Shown here in pieces: positions 29,357 through 39,130 of a DNA stretch of 51,583 nt; positions within the stretch are counted from its first letter, which is position 1; each line of letters opens with the position of its first letter. Location of the stretch: contig NZ_AZEE01000017.1 of the NCBI RefSeq assembly GCF_001434895.1, positions 1-51,583 on the forward strand. The letters are read 5' to 3'. Made by a program: the position numbers and the translations under genes. Source of the DNA: Secundilactobacillus odoratitofui DSM 19909 = JCM 15043. GTDB lineage: Bacteria; Bacillota; Bacilli; Lactobacillales; Lactobacillaceae. Under the pieces are notes generated by a model. It was given only the letters and a program-made list of their open reading frames with translations. It was not told the DNA's origin and ran no database searches.

Positions 29357-30208
29357 TTACAACGATCGCACTAAGTAGGCTTCCGAACAAAAACCGCGAA
29401 TACTATTAAAGACGCGCTGAGCACGCGACTGTTTGTTGAAGATTGCAAAAACAGTGGGTCCGGTACCGCTCATAATGGCTGTTTGAGCACCATACACCTG
29501 CATTCTTGCTTTAATCTGTTCAATCTCAGGGTAACGGTTGACCGAAATTGGTTCCAATGCATTACCCATATTGGCAACTAATTGCTGATAATCACCCTGT
29601 TCAATGGCTGATAAAATCGCCCCGATGGCCGGATGAGCCAGAGAATCATAGTCAATTTGACGTAAAATACTGGGGGTGGAGACGCTCACGTTGGGCTTAG
29701 CCAACACAACCCAGACTGGTGTCAAAGGTGGATTCAGTACATGCACGTTTTCACCAAGCCCGGTCACGTGCGCAGTTTTGCTAAAAATACAGTATGGCAC
29801 GTCCGAATCCACGTTCAAACTCAGCTTTGCCAACTCAGCCAAGGGTAGCTGAAGTCCCCACAGTTCATTTAATGCCCGCATCACCGCGGCCGCATCCGAT
29901 GAGCCACCACCTAAGCCAGCAGCTACAGGGATGTTTTTTTGGATATTAATAACCGCCCCTTGCTTCACGTGGAAGGTCCGTTGCAGAAGTGATGCCGCTT
30001 GAAACGCTAGGTTTCGCTGATCATTCGGTAAAAAGCCAGAGTTAGAAGACACCACGATTTGCGGTGTGCCAGTCGCTTGAACTTCAACATAGTCCGCTAA
30101 ATCAACTGAGGTCATGACCATGTTCCACTCGGGCATCCCGTCCGAATGCCTGTAGGTCGTATCAAGCCCGAGGTTAATTTTCGCCGCTGCTTTTTCCACT
30201 ACTTTCAA
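29357..30208 (-). CDS. ispE: IspE-family GHMP kinase lacking the GYH cytidine-binding motif
   Basis: A 283-residue GHMP kinase that aligns with 4-diphosphocytidyl-2-C-methyl-D-erythritol kinase. The start is TTG at 30208 with AGGTGA upstream, giving 'MKVVEKAAAKINLGLD', which aligns with Bacillus IspE residue for residue; Lys10 is kept. The ATP-binding loop is 'PVAAGLGGGSSDAAAVM' and the catalytic-loop Asp lies in 'SDVPYCI'. However, positions 25-26, Tyr-His in E. coli IspE where they hold the cytidine, are Met-Pro here ('DGMPEWNM'). The window also encodes MvaA of the mevalonate pathway, so the MEP role is doubtful. Position before purR is conserved across Bacilli. Confidence 0.85.
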   Translation of the reverse strand: MKVVEKAAAKINLGLDTTYRHSDGMPEWNMVMTSVDLADYVEVQATGTPQIVVSSNSGFLPNDQRNLAFQAASLLQRTFHVKQGAVINIQKNIPVAAGLGGGSSDAAAVMRALNELWGLQLPLAELAKLSLNVDSDVPYCIFSKTAHVTGLGENVHVLNPPLTPVWVVLAKPNVSVSTPSILRQIDYDSLAHPAIGAILSAIEQGDYQQLVANMGNALEPISVNRYPEIEQIKARMQVYGAQTAIMSGTGPTVFAIFNKQSRAQRVFNSIRGFCSEAYLVRSL

Positions 30209-30475
30209 ATTTTGTTCACCTACACTTCAGTTATAAGTCTTGTCTATCGCTGTAGCTCCTTTTGGATATTAGTAATTACTGATATTATACTCGATTTAGG
30301 ACGGAAAAGAATAGTGTTAAAAAGCTGGTCAATCAAACTACTAAGATAACTGACAGCCAACTCATTAATTAACCATAGTTAGTGAATGAGTCATTAAGCG
30401 CCTGACTTTCAAAAATGGACCGGCCAAACACTGCGTCAATATCAGGCAAGTCACAGATAATCCCTAATTAAACAC
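30209..30475. other. Intergenic region upstream of ispE
   Basis: The ispE promoter should lie here. A minus-strand TATAAT (plus ATTATA at 30284-30289) stands about 75 bp before the TTG start, but no good -35 is at the usual distance. I see no gene or strong hairpin. Confidence 0.4.
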
Positions 30476-30517
30476 AAAAAAAGAAGGCCCATTCCAATCG
30501 GAATTACCTTCTTTTTT
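30476..30517 (-). terminator. Intrinsic terminator of veg
   Basis: Minus-strand AGAAGGTAATTCC pairs with GGAATGGGCCTTCT around GATT and is followed by seven T residues. Confidence 0.85.
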
Positions 30518-30548
30518 AGTTAAAACTATTGCAGATCACAACGAATGC

Positions 30549-30800
30549 TTATTCGTCATCCTCAGCATCACCAAAGTTAACTTGGATGTTTTGTGTCAAA
30601 ATATCCGTATAACTGTATGATACCCGTTCAAATGAGTTTTCGTCTTGATCTAAATCCACAACGAACACAGCCGGATATGTCTCCTTCAAAATTCCGTGCC
30701 GTTCCGTTGTTTTTTTGCGCCCTGCCTGGGCGACTACCATAAGTTCCTGGCCAATATGACTCTGAAGCCGGTCCTTAATCGTTGCTAAACTTGTTGGCAT
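30549..30800 (-). CDS. veg: Veg family protein
   Basis: An 83-residue small protein beginning 'MPTSLATIKDRLQSHIG' with 'RHGILKETYPAVFVVDLD' and 'ERVSYSYTDILTQNI', which fits the Veg family (DUF1021). Bacillus Veg stimulates biofilm matrix genes; its role here is unknown. I chose the ATG at 30800, preceded by AAGGGGTGAGG; an in-frame ATG 30 bp upstream is less likely. It lies between rsmA and ispE, the conserved order (Bacillus has further genes here). It has a strong promoter, as the name (vegetative) originally reflected. Confidence 0.93.
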   Translation of the reverse strand: MPTSLATIKDRLQSHIGQELMVVAQAGRKKTTERHGILKETYPAVFVVDLDQDENSFERVSYSYTDILTQNIQVNFGDAEDDE

Positions 30801-30849
30801 GACCTCACCCCTTGTGAAACATTCTACCATCGTTTCACAAAAATGTCAA

Positions 30850-30878
30850 ATTATACCACAACTCCTAAATGACAACAA
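30850..30878 (-). promoter_or_regulatory. veg promoter
   Basis: The minus strand reads TTGTTG (30873-30878), a 17-bp spacer ending TGG, and TATAAT (30850-30855): an extended, near-consensus promoter. Confidence 0.75.
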
Positions 30879-30956
30879 GTATTTTGTTAGAAAATTTTCG
30901 ATTGTAAGCCTAGTCTCATGCGCTTTTCATCGAAAAAAGTCATAAACACACTGTTC

Positions 30957-30979
30957 AAAAAAGGCGTGTAAACACCCCT
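30957..30979 (-). terminator. Short intrinsic terminator after rsmA
   Basis: Minus-strand GGGGTG, loop TTTA, CACGCC (one internal mismatch), then six T residues. Confidence 0.55.
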
Positions 30980-31019
30980 ATGATACCCGGATTAGCTTGC
31001 ACGTCTTAAAAATATTTTT

Positions 31020-31907
31020 TTATAATAATCCTTCTTCATGTAACGCGTTCACAAGTTCAATAAATTGGGGTATCGTTAGTTTTTCTGACCGGATGGATGG
31101 CGAGATTCGGACTCGCTCTAAAACGTTCGTTAAGCGGGTCTTCACGTCACTGTCCTTACCGAACATGGCTAACAGATTGTTCCAAAAACTCTTTCGACGG
31201 TGTAGGAAACTACCCTTTACAAATTTCGTAAACGCTTTTTCATCAAATGGCGCCGGATTGAATGGTTCTCGCTTGGTCATGGTCACGATGGCCGAATCCA
31301 CGTTAGGCTGAGGAATAAAGGCAGTCCGCGGTACCGTGAAGGACACCTTTGCCTCAGTTTGGTACTGCACCGCAATTGATAATGAGCCATATGCTTTGGT
31401 CCCAGGTACAGCAACTAACCGGTCAGCAACCTCTTTTTGCATCATCACGGTAATCGCATCAAAATGTAGACCGCTTTGTAAGACGTTCATTAAGATGGGC
31501 GTCGTGATGTAGTACGGTAAGTTAGCCACCAATTTTAACGGACGGTCAGGTTCAAAATGTTCCGCAATCAGCTGTGGTAAATTGGCTTGCAAAATATCTT
31601 GGTTAATGACCGTAATATTGTCATACTGGGCTAAAGTTTCACCCAAAATTGGTACCAATTGGTCATCAATTTCAAAAGCCAACACTTGGTGGGCGTTTTG
31701 AGCTAAAAACTCTGTCAAAGCACCAATGCCGGGGCCAATTTCAATCACGTTATCTTTTGGCGAAAGGTCGGCGGCTTGAACAATGTGTTCCAAAATATTG
31801 ATATCGGTTAAAAAGTTTTGACCCAAGCTCTTTTTGATATTTAAACCATACCGATTAATGATTGCCTGGGTACGCGCCGGACTCGCAATCAAAGGTGTTT
31901 TACTCAT
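31020..31907 (-). CDS. rsmA: 16S rRNA (adenine1518-N6/adenine1519-N6)-dimethyltransferase
   Basis: KsgA-type enzyme that dimethylates two adjacent adenines in the 3'-terminal hairpin of 16S rRNA; its loss gives kasugamycin resistance. The 295-residue protein has 'KKSLGQNFLTD', the SAM-binding 'VIEIGPGIGALTE' (residues 54-66) and the catalytic NLPY (129-132). The ATG overlaps the rnmV stop as ATGA. With tatD and rnmV it forms a tight operon, and it is followed by a short terminator before veg. Confidence 0.97.
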   Translation of the reverse strand: MSKTPLIASPARTQAIINRYGLNIKKSLGQNFLTDINILEHIVQAADLSPKDNVIEIGPGIGALTEFLAQNAHQVLAFEIDDQLVPILGETLAQYDNITVINQDILQANLPQLIAEHFEPDRPLKLVANLPYYITTPILMNVLQSGLHFDAITVMMQKEVADRLVAVPGTKAYGSLSIAVQYQTEAKVSFTVPRTAFIPQPNVDSAIVTMTKREPFNPAPFDEKAFTKFVKGSFLHRRKSFWNNLLAMFGKDSDVKTRLTNVLERVRISPSIRSEKLTIPQFIELVNALHEEGLL

Positions 31908-32470
31908 ACATTGCCCTCCTCTTCATCAATGGCATCAATGGCCTGCCAAAAAACTGCTTGACTGATCTGAAACATCTGAAGCCGCTTTTTAAGTTGCTTA
32001 CCATTGACGTAACCAATTCGCAAATACTCGCCAAGTGCTTCCCTTCTGCCCTTAGCTTCAGGGCCACCAATCAACCGTGCCTTAATGAGGTCAGCTTGAC
32101 TAATAGTCTCAGTCGTCGCGTCTGTTTCCGTATACACGTGTGCTAACGCTTCTTGGATGGCAGCGGCACTGGCATGTTCAACGCCGAGTGATCCACCAGC
32201 CTTGGTGGGCACACCAGCGGCTTTGGGTAGAAAAGCGTGCTTGGCGTTAGGCACAACTTCAGAAACAATTTTACGAATTTTTTCACCCGAAAAGTCAGGG
32301 TCCGTAAAAATAATAATGCCGCGTTTTTTGGCAACTTCTTCGATTAGGGCCAACGTTTCCTCTGGAACCGCCGAACCACGAGTTTCAATCGTATCAGCGT
32401 TAATCGCCTTAGCAATTTGTTTCGTATCGTCTTTACCTTCGACGACAATCACTTCTTTAATGGTTTTCAA
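31904..32470 (-). CDS. rnmV: Ribonuclease M5
   Basis: Toprim nuclease that finishes 5S rRNA ends. The 188-residue protein has 'KEVIVVEGKDDTKQIAKAI' with the Toprim Glu, 'IFTDPDFSGEKIR' with the DxD pair and 'HAFLPKAAG'. The frame is open for 46 codons upstream into tatD, but the real start is the TTG at 32470, which has AAGGAG 7 bases before it and gives the standard N-terminus 'MKTIKEVIVVEG'. The ribosome binding site lies inside the end of tatD; only one base separates the two genes. Confidence 0.95.
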   Translation of the reverse strand: MKTIKEVIVVEGKDDTKQIAKAINADTIETRGSAVPEETLALIEEVAKKRGIIIFTDPDFSGEKIRKIVSEVVPNAKHAFLPKAAGVPTKAGGSLGVEHASAAAIQEALAHVYTETDATTETISQADLIKARLIGGPEAKGRREALGEYLRIGYVNGKQLKKRLQMFQISQAVFWQAIDAIDEEEGNV

Positions 32471-32471
32471 G

Positions 32472-33248
32472 CTAGGACTCCTTAATTTTGAAGAATCGGT
32501 GCGCGTTATGCCAGGTTGCTTCGGCAATCGCTTCTGGGGTTGTATCACGTTCTTTGGCAATCGCTTCAACAGTATAACGCGTGTAGCCAGGTTCGTTTTG
32601 TTCGCCACGGTGTGGTTCAGGCGTCAAGTAGGGGGCATCGGTTTCAACCATCATTCGATCGAGTGGTGTTGCCCGTACCGAATCGTGGACTTCATGCGCA
32701 TTTTTAAAGCTCGCAACCCCAGAATATGAAATCATCATACCTAAGTCAAGGAACTTTTCAAGCCAGGTTGGATCACCATTGAAGCTGTGCATGACGCCAC
32801 CAGTTTCTTGAATCCCAACTGATTTAATAATGTTATAAGTATCTTCAAAGGCATCGCGGTTATGAACCACAATCGGTAAACCATGATCCTTAGCAATTTC
32901 AATTTGGCGTTTAAATACACGTCGTTGAACATCCTGTGGTGAGCTATCCCAATGGTAATCAAGGCCAATTTCACCAAGCGCAACGACCCGTTCTTCTTCA
33001 AGTTGTTGTTCCAGTACTTTTTCGGTGGCCGCATCGTAGAATTTAGAATCCTCTGGGTGCCAACCGACTGCTGCATACAATTGCGGATATTTGTGCGCCA
33101 GATTAATGGCTTGCGCGTTTAGTTCGGTGTTCGAGCCGACAATCGTCATCTTATCGACATTCAAATCGGCAGCTTGCTGCAAAAAGCGTGGTACTTCATT
33201 AATAAACTCAGGACTGTTTAAATGAGTATGTGAATCAAAAATTTGCAT
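32472..33248 (-). CDS. tatD: TatD family metal-dependent DNase
   Basis: A 258-residue TIM-barrel metallohydrolase of the TatD/YabD family; family members have DNase activity and may act in DNA repair or quality control. Metal ligands are visible: 'FDSHTHLN' at the start, Glu in 'ALGEIGLDYHWD', His in 'PIVVHNRDAF', His in 'GGVMHSFNG' and Asp in 'METDAPYL'. The ATG follows GGAGGGACC. It begins the tatD-rnmV-rsmA operon, downstream of the metG terminator. Confidence 0.95.
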   Translation of the reverse strand: MQIFDSHTHLNSPEFINEVPRFLQQAADLNVDKMTIVGSNTELNAQAINLAHKYPQLYAAVGWHPEDSKFYDAATEKVLEQQLEEERVVALGEIGLDYHWDSSPQDVQRRVFKRQIEIAKDHGLPIVVHNRDAFEDTYNIIKSVGIQETGGVMHSFNGDPTWLEKFLDLGMMISYSGVASFKNAHEVHDSVRATPLDRMMVETDAPYLTPEPHRGEQNEPGYTRYTVEAIAKERDTTPEAIAEATWHNAHRFFKIKES

Positions 33249-33269
33249 GTTGGTCCCTCCTACATCTAA

Positions 33270-33311
33270 GAAAAAGTCCGAAATTTCAATAATCTGAAAA
33301 TTCGGACTTTT
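33270..33311 (-). terminator. Intrinsic terminator of metG
   Basis: AAAAGTCCGAA and TTCGGACTTTT with an extended AT-rich inner stem; the T run lies on the minus strand. Confidence 0.8.
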
Positions 33312-33385
33312 GTTGTGTGTTTAGCGTCAATTAATGATCGAATATAATCATTTTGCACGGCAACTAGTCACACAAACCTGCATCA

Positions 33386-35461
<2,076 letters not shown>

Positions 35462-35552
35462 TCAAATCATTTCATTGGTTTAATTTATTTAAATTTTAAT
35501 GAACAAAGTCTTGAATAGTATAGCATAAATCCCGCCACCGCGGAACCTACGC

Positions 35553-36398
35553 CTAAAACAAACTCATTTGCTGTGGCCCCAAACCGGTCCAGTTTAAATT
35601 TAGCTGATCGCGCAATGACAGCGCATTGGGGGCGGCGTCCTTACCAGAGTTGTTGTTGAAAATGACGCAGACTTCTTTAGCCTGATGGGTCAGTGCTTCA
35701 ACATGATCGGCAAAAAAGGTCAACTCCGTTTCATTGTAGCGGTATAACGTACGCACCCCGCGCCAATTTGCACCGCGTTCAAACCAACCCTTTTCGTTAC
35801 GACCATGGAGTCGTAGGAGCGCCAATGACGGCTCGGCAACCTTGGGGACAAATGGCACACCATCATTTAAGCGATGTGGTTCGTCCACGATTACGTGAGT
35901 CATTTCAAGCTGCTTCAGATACCCCATCAAGTCATCTACGAGCGCTGGGTCATACCAACTGGGGTTTCGGAACTCAACTGCAATTGGCAAATCGCCCAAC
36001 TGTTGACGAATTTCAAATAACCACTGTAAGTTCTCAGTGTTCCGTTGAAAAAAAGGTGGAAACTGAAACAAAATACTTTTGAGCTGCTGCCGTTTTACCA
36101 GCGGTTTAATTGCGATTTTGTAATCATGAAAGGCTTGACTTCGCGCTTCATCAGCGGCCGGTTTTTGACCGAGATCATGCTTCGTCATCAGTTGGTTGGC
36201 CTTCAAAATAAACTGAAATTGTTCTGGCACCTGCTGTTGCCAATTCACGATTGTTGATGAACGCGGAATGCCATAGAACGGCGTGTCAACTTCAACTACG
36301 GGTAACACCGCACTATATTCTTGCAAGGTCACATCTCGATCAGCGTCTTGAATCAACGCTGGGTGTTCTTTCCAGGTCGTTAAACCAATTGTAATCAT
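35553..36398 (-). CDS. DUF72 (YecE-like) family protein
   Basis: A 281-residue soluble protein with the DUF72 TIM-barrel-like pattern: 'MITIGLTTWKEHP' at the start, 'VVEVDTPFYGIP', 'FILKANQLMTKH', 'SILFQFPPFF', 'PIAVEFRNPSWYD' and 'LLRLHGRNEKGWF'. The family is widespread and its function is unknown; a nuclease-like fold has been suggested. I chose the ATG at 36398, preceded by GAGGTGAG. It lies 10 bp after the small membrane-protein gene and is probably co-transcribed with it. Confidence 0.88.
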   Translation of the reverse strand: MITIGLTTWKEHPALIQDADRDVTLQEYSAVLPVVEVDTPFYGIPRSSTIVNWQQQVPEQFQFILKANQLMTKHDLGQKPAADEARSQAFHDYKIAIKPLVKRQQLKSILFQFPPFFQRNTENLQWLFEIRQQLGDLPIAVEFRNPSWYDPALVDDLMGYLKQLEMTHVIVDEPHRLNDGVPFVPKVAEPSLALLRLHGRNEKGWFERGANWRGVRTLYRYNETELTFFADHVEALTHQAKEVCVIFNNNSGKDAAPNALSLRDQLNLNWTGLGPQQMSLF

Positions 36399-36408
36399 GT
36401 TGCTCACC

Positions 36409-36738
36409 TCACTTATACCGTTTAAATCGACGTACCAACTCAACGGTTTGATCAGCTAACCGCCCATCAAGTTGTGCAATCAAATGTTGGCCGGCCAGCC
36501 GATCGTTACGTCGAATTGCGGTAAAGCTTAAATCGATGATGGCCAGAAAAATGACGATAATAATCCCATTTTTTTGACTAAAGTATCGTCCAAGCAGACT
36601 CACATCAGGGCCGCCAGCCATCAGTAATTTAACAAACGTATATATCATGAAGAAATCCGCTGTCACCTGCAGGCCAATCATGAGTTTCATATGACGGAGT
36701 AGCCGGCCGAGCTGAACTGCAATTTCATTTTCCGACAT
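36409..36738 (-). CDS. Small two-helix membrane protein of unknown function
   Basis: A 109-residue protein with two hydrophobic segments (about residues 17-40 and 58-70) and a basic C-terminal tail ('VELVRRFKRYK'). I do not recognise a family. The ATG follows GGAGGTGGCAGG. It is sandwiched between a TMEM175-type channel gene (15 bp upstream) and the DUF72 gene (10 bp downstream), so the three probably form one operon. A helper of the neighbouring channel is possible but only inferred from position. Confidence 0.7.
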   Translation of the reverse strand: MSENEIAVQLGRLLRHMKLMIGLQVTADFFMIYTFVKLLMAGGPDVSLLGRYFSQKNGIIIVIFLAIIDLSFTAIRRNDRLAGQHLIAQLDGRLADQTVELVRRFKRYK

Positions 36739-36753
36739 CCTGCCACCTCCGAA

Positions 36754-37338
36754 TTAATTTTTACTTTGTAAATAATGGTCAACCCGGTGATCTGGAATAA
36801 TCCAAGGAATCAAGTTGGCAAAAGAAAAGATGGCGACAAACGGTGGCCAGATAAAGCCCAGTAAAATACCGATCAGTGTGAAGCCCATTGAAAACCAAGA
36901 CTTGTAATTTCGCTGACCAAAGAACGTCGTTAACGCTGAATCGGCAGGATGCACCGCAAGTAACGTCTTAATCAAAACGTAGAAACTCGTATTCACTAAG
37001 AAGAAAATTAACCCCATTGTCGCTTCAGGTGCAAAACTGTCAATGTGGGTCCCGGCCCAAGCAGTCGCAATTGGCATCAAACTGATGGTCAATAAGAAAA
37101 AGTTATTCGCCCAAAGAACTTTGCCACTCACCTGCTCCGTAATCTGAAATAAGTGGTGGTGATTGTTCCAGTATACGGCAATTGTTAAAAAGCTCAATAA
37201 GTAAAGGATCAGCTTATACCGAAGTGGCCATAGCGCCGCAAAAGTTGCCCCATCTGGCTCGGGGATCTCCAATACCAAAATTGTGACGATAATCGCCATT
37301 ACACCGTCCGTAAAGGCTTCTAAACGATCTTTCCCCAT
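36754..37338 (-). CDS. TMEM175-family potassium channel-like protein (DUF1211)
   Basis: A 194-residue membrane protein with about six helices. Helix 1 reads 'DRLEAFTDGVMAIIVTILVLE', the DUF1211 signature; the more common F-S-D is F-T-D here. Then come 'YLLSFLTIAVYWNNHHHLF' and 'LWANNFFLLTISLMPIATAW'. Bacterial members of this family form potassium-selective channels; activity here is inferred. The ATG follows AAGGAGGAG. First gene of a three-gene unit. A 12-bp inverted repeat lies just upstream (37361-37394). Confidence 0.85.
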   Translation of the reverse strand: MGKDRLEAFTDGVMAIIVTILVLEIPEPDGATFAALWPLRYKLILYLLSFLTIAVYWNNHHHLFQITEQVSGKVLWANNFFLLTISLMPIATAWAGTHIDSFAPEATMGLIFFLVNTSFYVLIKTLLAVHPADSALTTFFGQRNYKSWFSMGFTLIGILLGFIWPPFVAIFSFANLIPWIIPDHRVDHYLQSKN

Positions 37339-37360
37339 GTGTCTCCTCCTTGTATGTAGC

Positions 37361-37394
37361 GTGTCACATCAGCAATCAATGACTGACGTGACAC
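37361..37394. repeat. 12-bp inverted repeat upstream of the channel gene
   Basis: GTGTCACATCAG and CTGACGTGACAC are separated by 10 bp (one G.T pair). No T run follows on either strand, so it is not a standard terminator. It lies between the sirtuin stop and the channel ribosome binding site and could be an operator or an RNA hairpin. Confidence 0.5.
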
Positions 37395-37437
37395 CAATTA
37401 ACTAATCGTATGTGGGTTGTATCATAACAAACCGCCG

Positions 37438-38136
37438 TTAGACCTGCAATGCTTCAAAAAAACTAGCCGCATCTTGCTGAATCATCTGATAGTCAAACGG
37501 AAATGAGAGTGCCTCATTATTGATGACGATCACCGGTGCCATCGGATTGCGGTAGTCTAACAGACCAGCAAATGGATACACTCGCATTGACGTACCAACA
37601 ATGACGATTAAGTCGGCGTTGCTCATGGCGTTTACCGCATTGGCAATGTTTTCTTCATTGAGGCCTTCTTCATAAAGCACCACATCCGGGCGTAATTGGC
37701 CGCCACAATTTGCATGGACGGGGCTTTTCAAGTAGGTCTGCCAGTCAACATCTTGATGACATTTTTGACAGTAAACATGATACAAGTTGCCATGAAATTC
37801 AACTAAGTGTTTGGCGTTAGCTTGGTGGTACAAATTATCAATGTTTTGGGTAATAATCGTCGCACGGTCCTGCTGCGTCAAGGCCGCTTGCTTTTCGTGA
37901 ATCACGTTCGGCTTGGCCTCAGGTTTATAGAGGTTTTGTTTGACGTAATCATAAAAAACACTCGGTTCCTTCGTTAAACAGGTGTGACTCAAATAATATT
38001 CGGCGTTTCGATGGCCGGTATATAAGCCGTTGTTTGACCGATAATCCGGAATACCAGAGGGTGTCGAGACGCCCGCACCCGTCAAAAATACGATGCGCTT
38101 TGATTGCTCAAACGCGCGTTGAATCGTCGCTTCCAT
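37438..38136 (-). CDS. NAD-dependent protein deacylase (sirtuin)
   Basis: A 232-residue Sir2-family enzyme that removes acyl groups from lysines using NAD. The Rossmann motif is 'FLTGAGVSTPSGIPDYRS', the NAD-binding 'TQNIDNL' follows, and the catalytic His115 lies in 'EFHGNLY'. The zinc module has Cys123-x2-Cys126, but the second pair reads His141-x2-Cys144 ('VHANCGGQLRPD'), giving a CCHC instead of the usual CCCC set. It lies 34 bp after the HExxH gene, with no terminator between, at the end of the trpS transcript. Confidence 0.92.
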   Translation of the reverse strand: MEATIQRAFEQSKRIVFLTGAGVSTPSGIPDYRSNNGLYTGHRNAEYYLSHTCLTKEPSVFYDYVKQNLYKPEAKPNVIHEKQAALTQQDRATIITQNIDNLYHQANAKHLVEFHGNLYHVYCQKCHQDVDWQTYLKSPVHANCGGQLRPDVVLYEEGLNEENIANAVNAMSNADLIVIVGTSMRVYPFAGLLDYRNPMAPVIVINNEALSFPFDYQMIQQDAASFFEALQV

Positions 38137-38170
38137 TCCAACATCTCCCGTTCAGAATTTTTCAGGTTAC

Positions 38171-39130
38171 CTAACGTATAATGTAAGGCATTTCAAGCTT
38201 CTTGAACAGGTCTTCAACGGTTAAACTATAAATCGCCTTGTAATACTCTGGTGTATCATCTTTTTTGGTTGGTGCCGAAATCACAAACGAATTCTGGTCA
38301 TCACTGTGGCTAATGCCGACGTAGGCACGTCGTTTTGATTTAATGTCCACCATGTCAGAATGGTAAAGTTCGAATAACTGACGAACTTCTAGGCGTAGCT
38401 GACGTTTCGAAACAACACTGGTGATCGTCGCAAATTCTTGCATATTGATTGGCGGTAATCCCCAGTCTTGAAGTTGTGCGTCAAACTGCTTGAACAGTTT
38501 CACGATGTTACGTCGCAAAGCAAACGGCGAGTCCACGGGTTTAGCTGTAATGTCGGCATAAAGTTTTTTAGCAGCTTCAAAGCTAACTGGATAATCCGCA
38601 GCCAGCTGCTGGTTAACTTCTTTATTATCCGCACCATAGAATACTAAAGCATCGGTTAAGGTTAACAAACGAAGCGTCATTTTATCATCGCCAGCCTCTG
38701 ATTCAGGGGTAATGGTTGCTTGAACGCCCTTGAGATAGAGCTTTTCGATTTCATCGTCGATCAAATGATGTTTGCGTTGCTCGCTAACTACCACGATATG
38801 GCAAACAATGTCGTAGAGTTCAGTTCCAAGCATCATCAATTGCTGATCCAAAGTCTCATCGCCCATTGAGATGGCAAAATAAATCTGTGGAAAACCACGT
38901 AACGTCATCAAGATGTGTAAGAGTTCGTGAGAAGCCGTATAGTTCGGTGCGGTTAGATCACTCACCTGAACGCTGATTGCATCCTTATCTTGTACTGCTT
39001 GTGCTTGGTCATGCCGGACATAACCGCTCTGTAATTGACCAACAAATTGCAGGTCAACTTTACCTGGAAACAACTCGTTAACTGCATCTAGCAAGGATTG
39101 CACGTCATCATTAATTTCAATGTTTTGCAT
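38171..39130 (-). CDS. HExxH-containing protein of unknown function (IpaB/EvcA-annotated family)
   Basis: A 319-residue soluble protein. 'ASHELLHILMTLRGFP' contains HELLH (residues 68-72), the zinc-metallopeptidase pattern, and a possible third ligand (Glu104 or His111) lies in 'GTELYDIVCHIVVV'. I believe lactobacilli carry a family annotated IpaB/EvcA that this resembles, but that name says nothing certain about function. I start at the ATG 39130, 14 bp inside the end of mvaA; a GTG at 39142 is possible. The overlap implies coupled translation with mvaA. Protease activity is only a hypothesis. Confidence 0.72.
   Translation of the reverse strand: MQNIEINDDVQSLLDAVNELFPGKVDLQFVGQLQSGYVRHDQAQAVQDKDAISVQVSDLTAPNYTASHELLHILMTLRGFPQIYFAISMGDETLDQQLMMLGTELYDIVCHIVVVSEQRKHHLIDDEIEKLYLKGVQATITPESEAGDDKMTLRLLTLTDALVFYGADNKEVNQQLAADYPVSFEAAKKLYADITAKPVDSPFALRRNIVKLFKQFDAQLQDWGLPPINMQEFATITSVVSKRQLRLEVRQLFELYHSDMVDIKSKRRAYVGISHSDDQNSFVISAPTKKDDTPEYYKAIYSLTVEDLFKKLEMPYIIR

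Noticed and set aside
32471-32608. Longer N-terminus for RNase M5 reaching into tatD
   Set aside because: The TTG at 32470 has a well-spaced AAGGAG and gives the family's standard N-terminus; the upstream part simply overlaps tatD in another frame.
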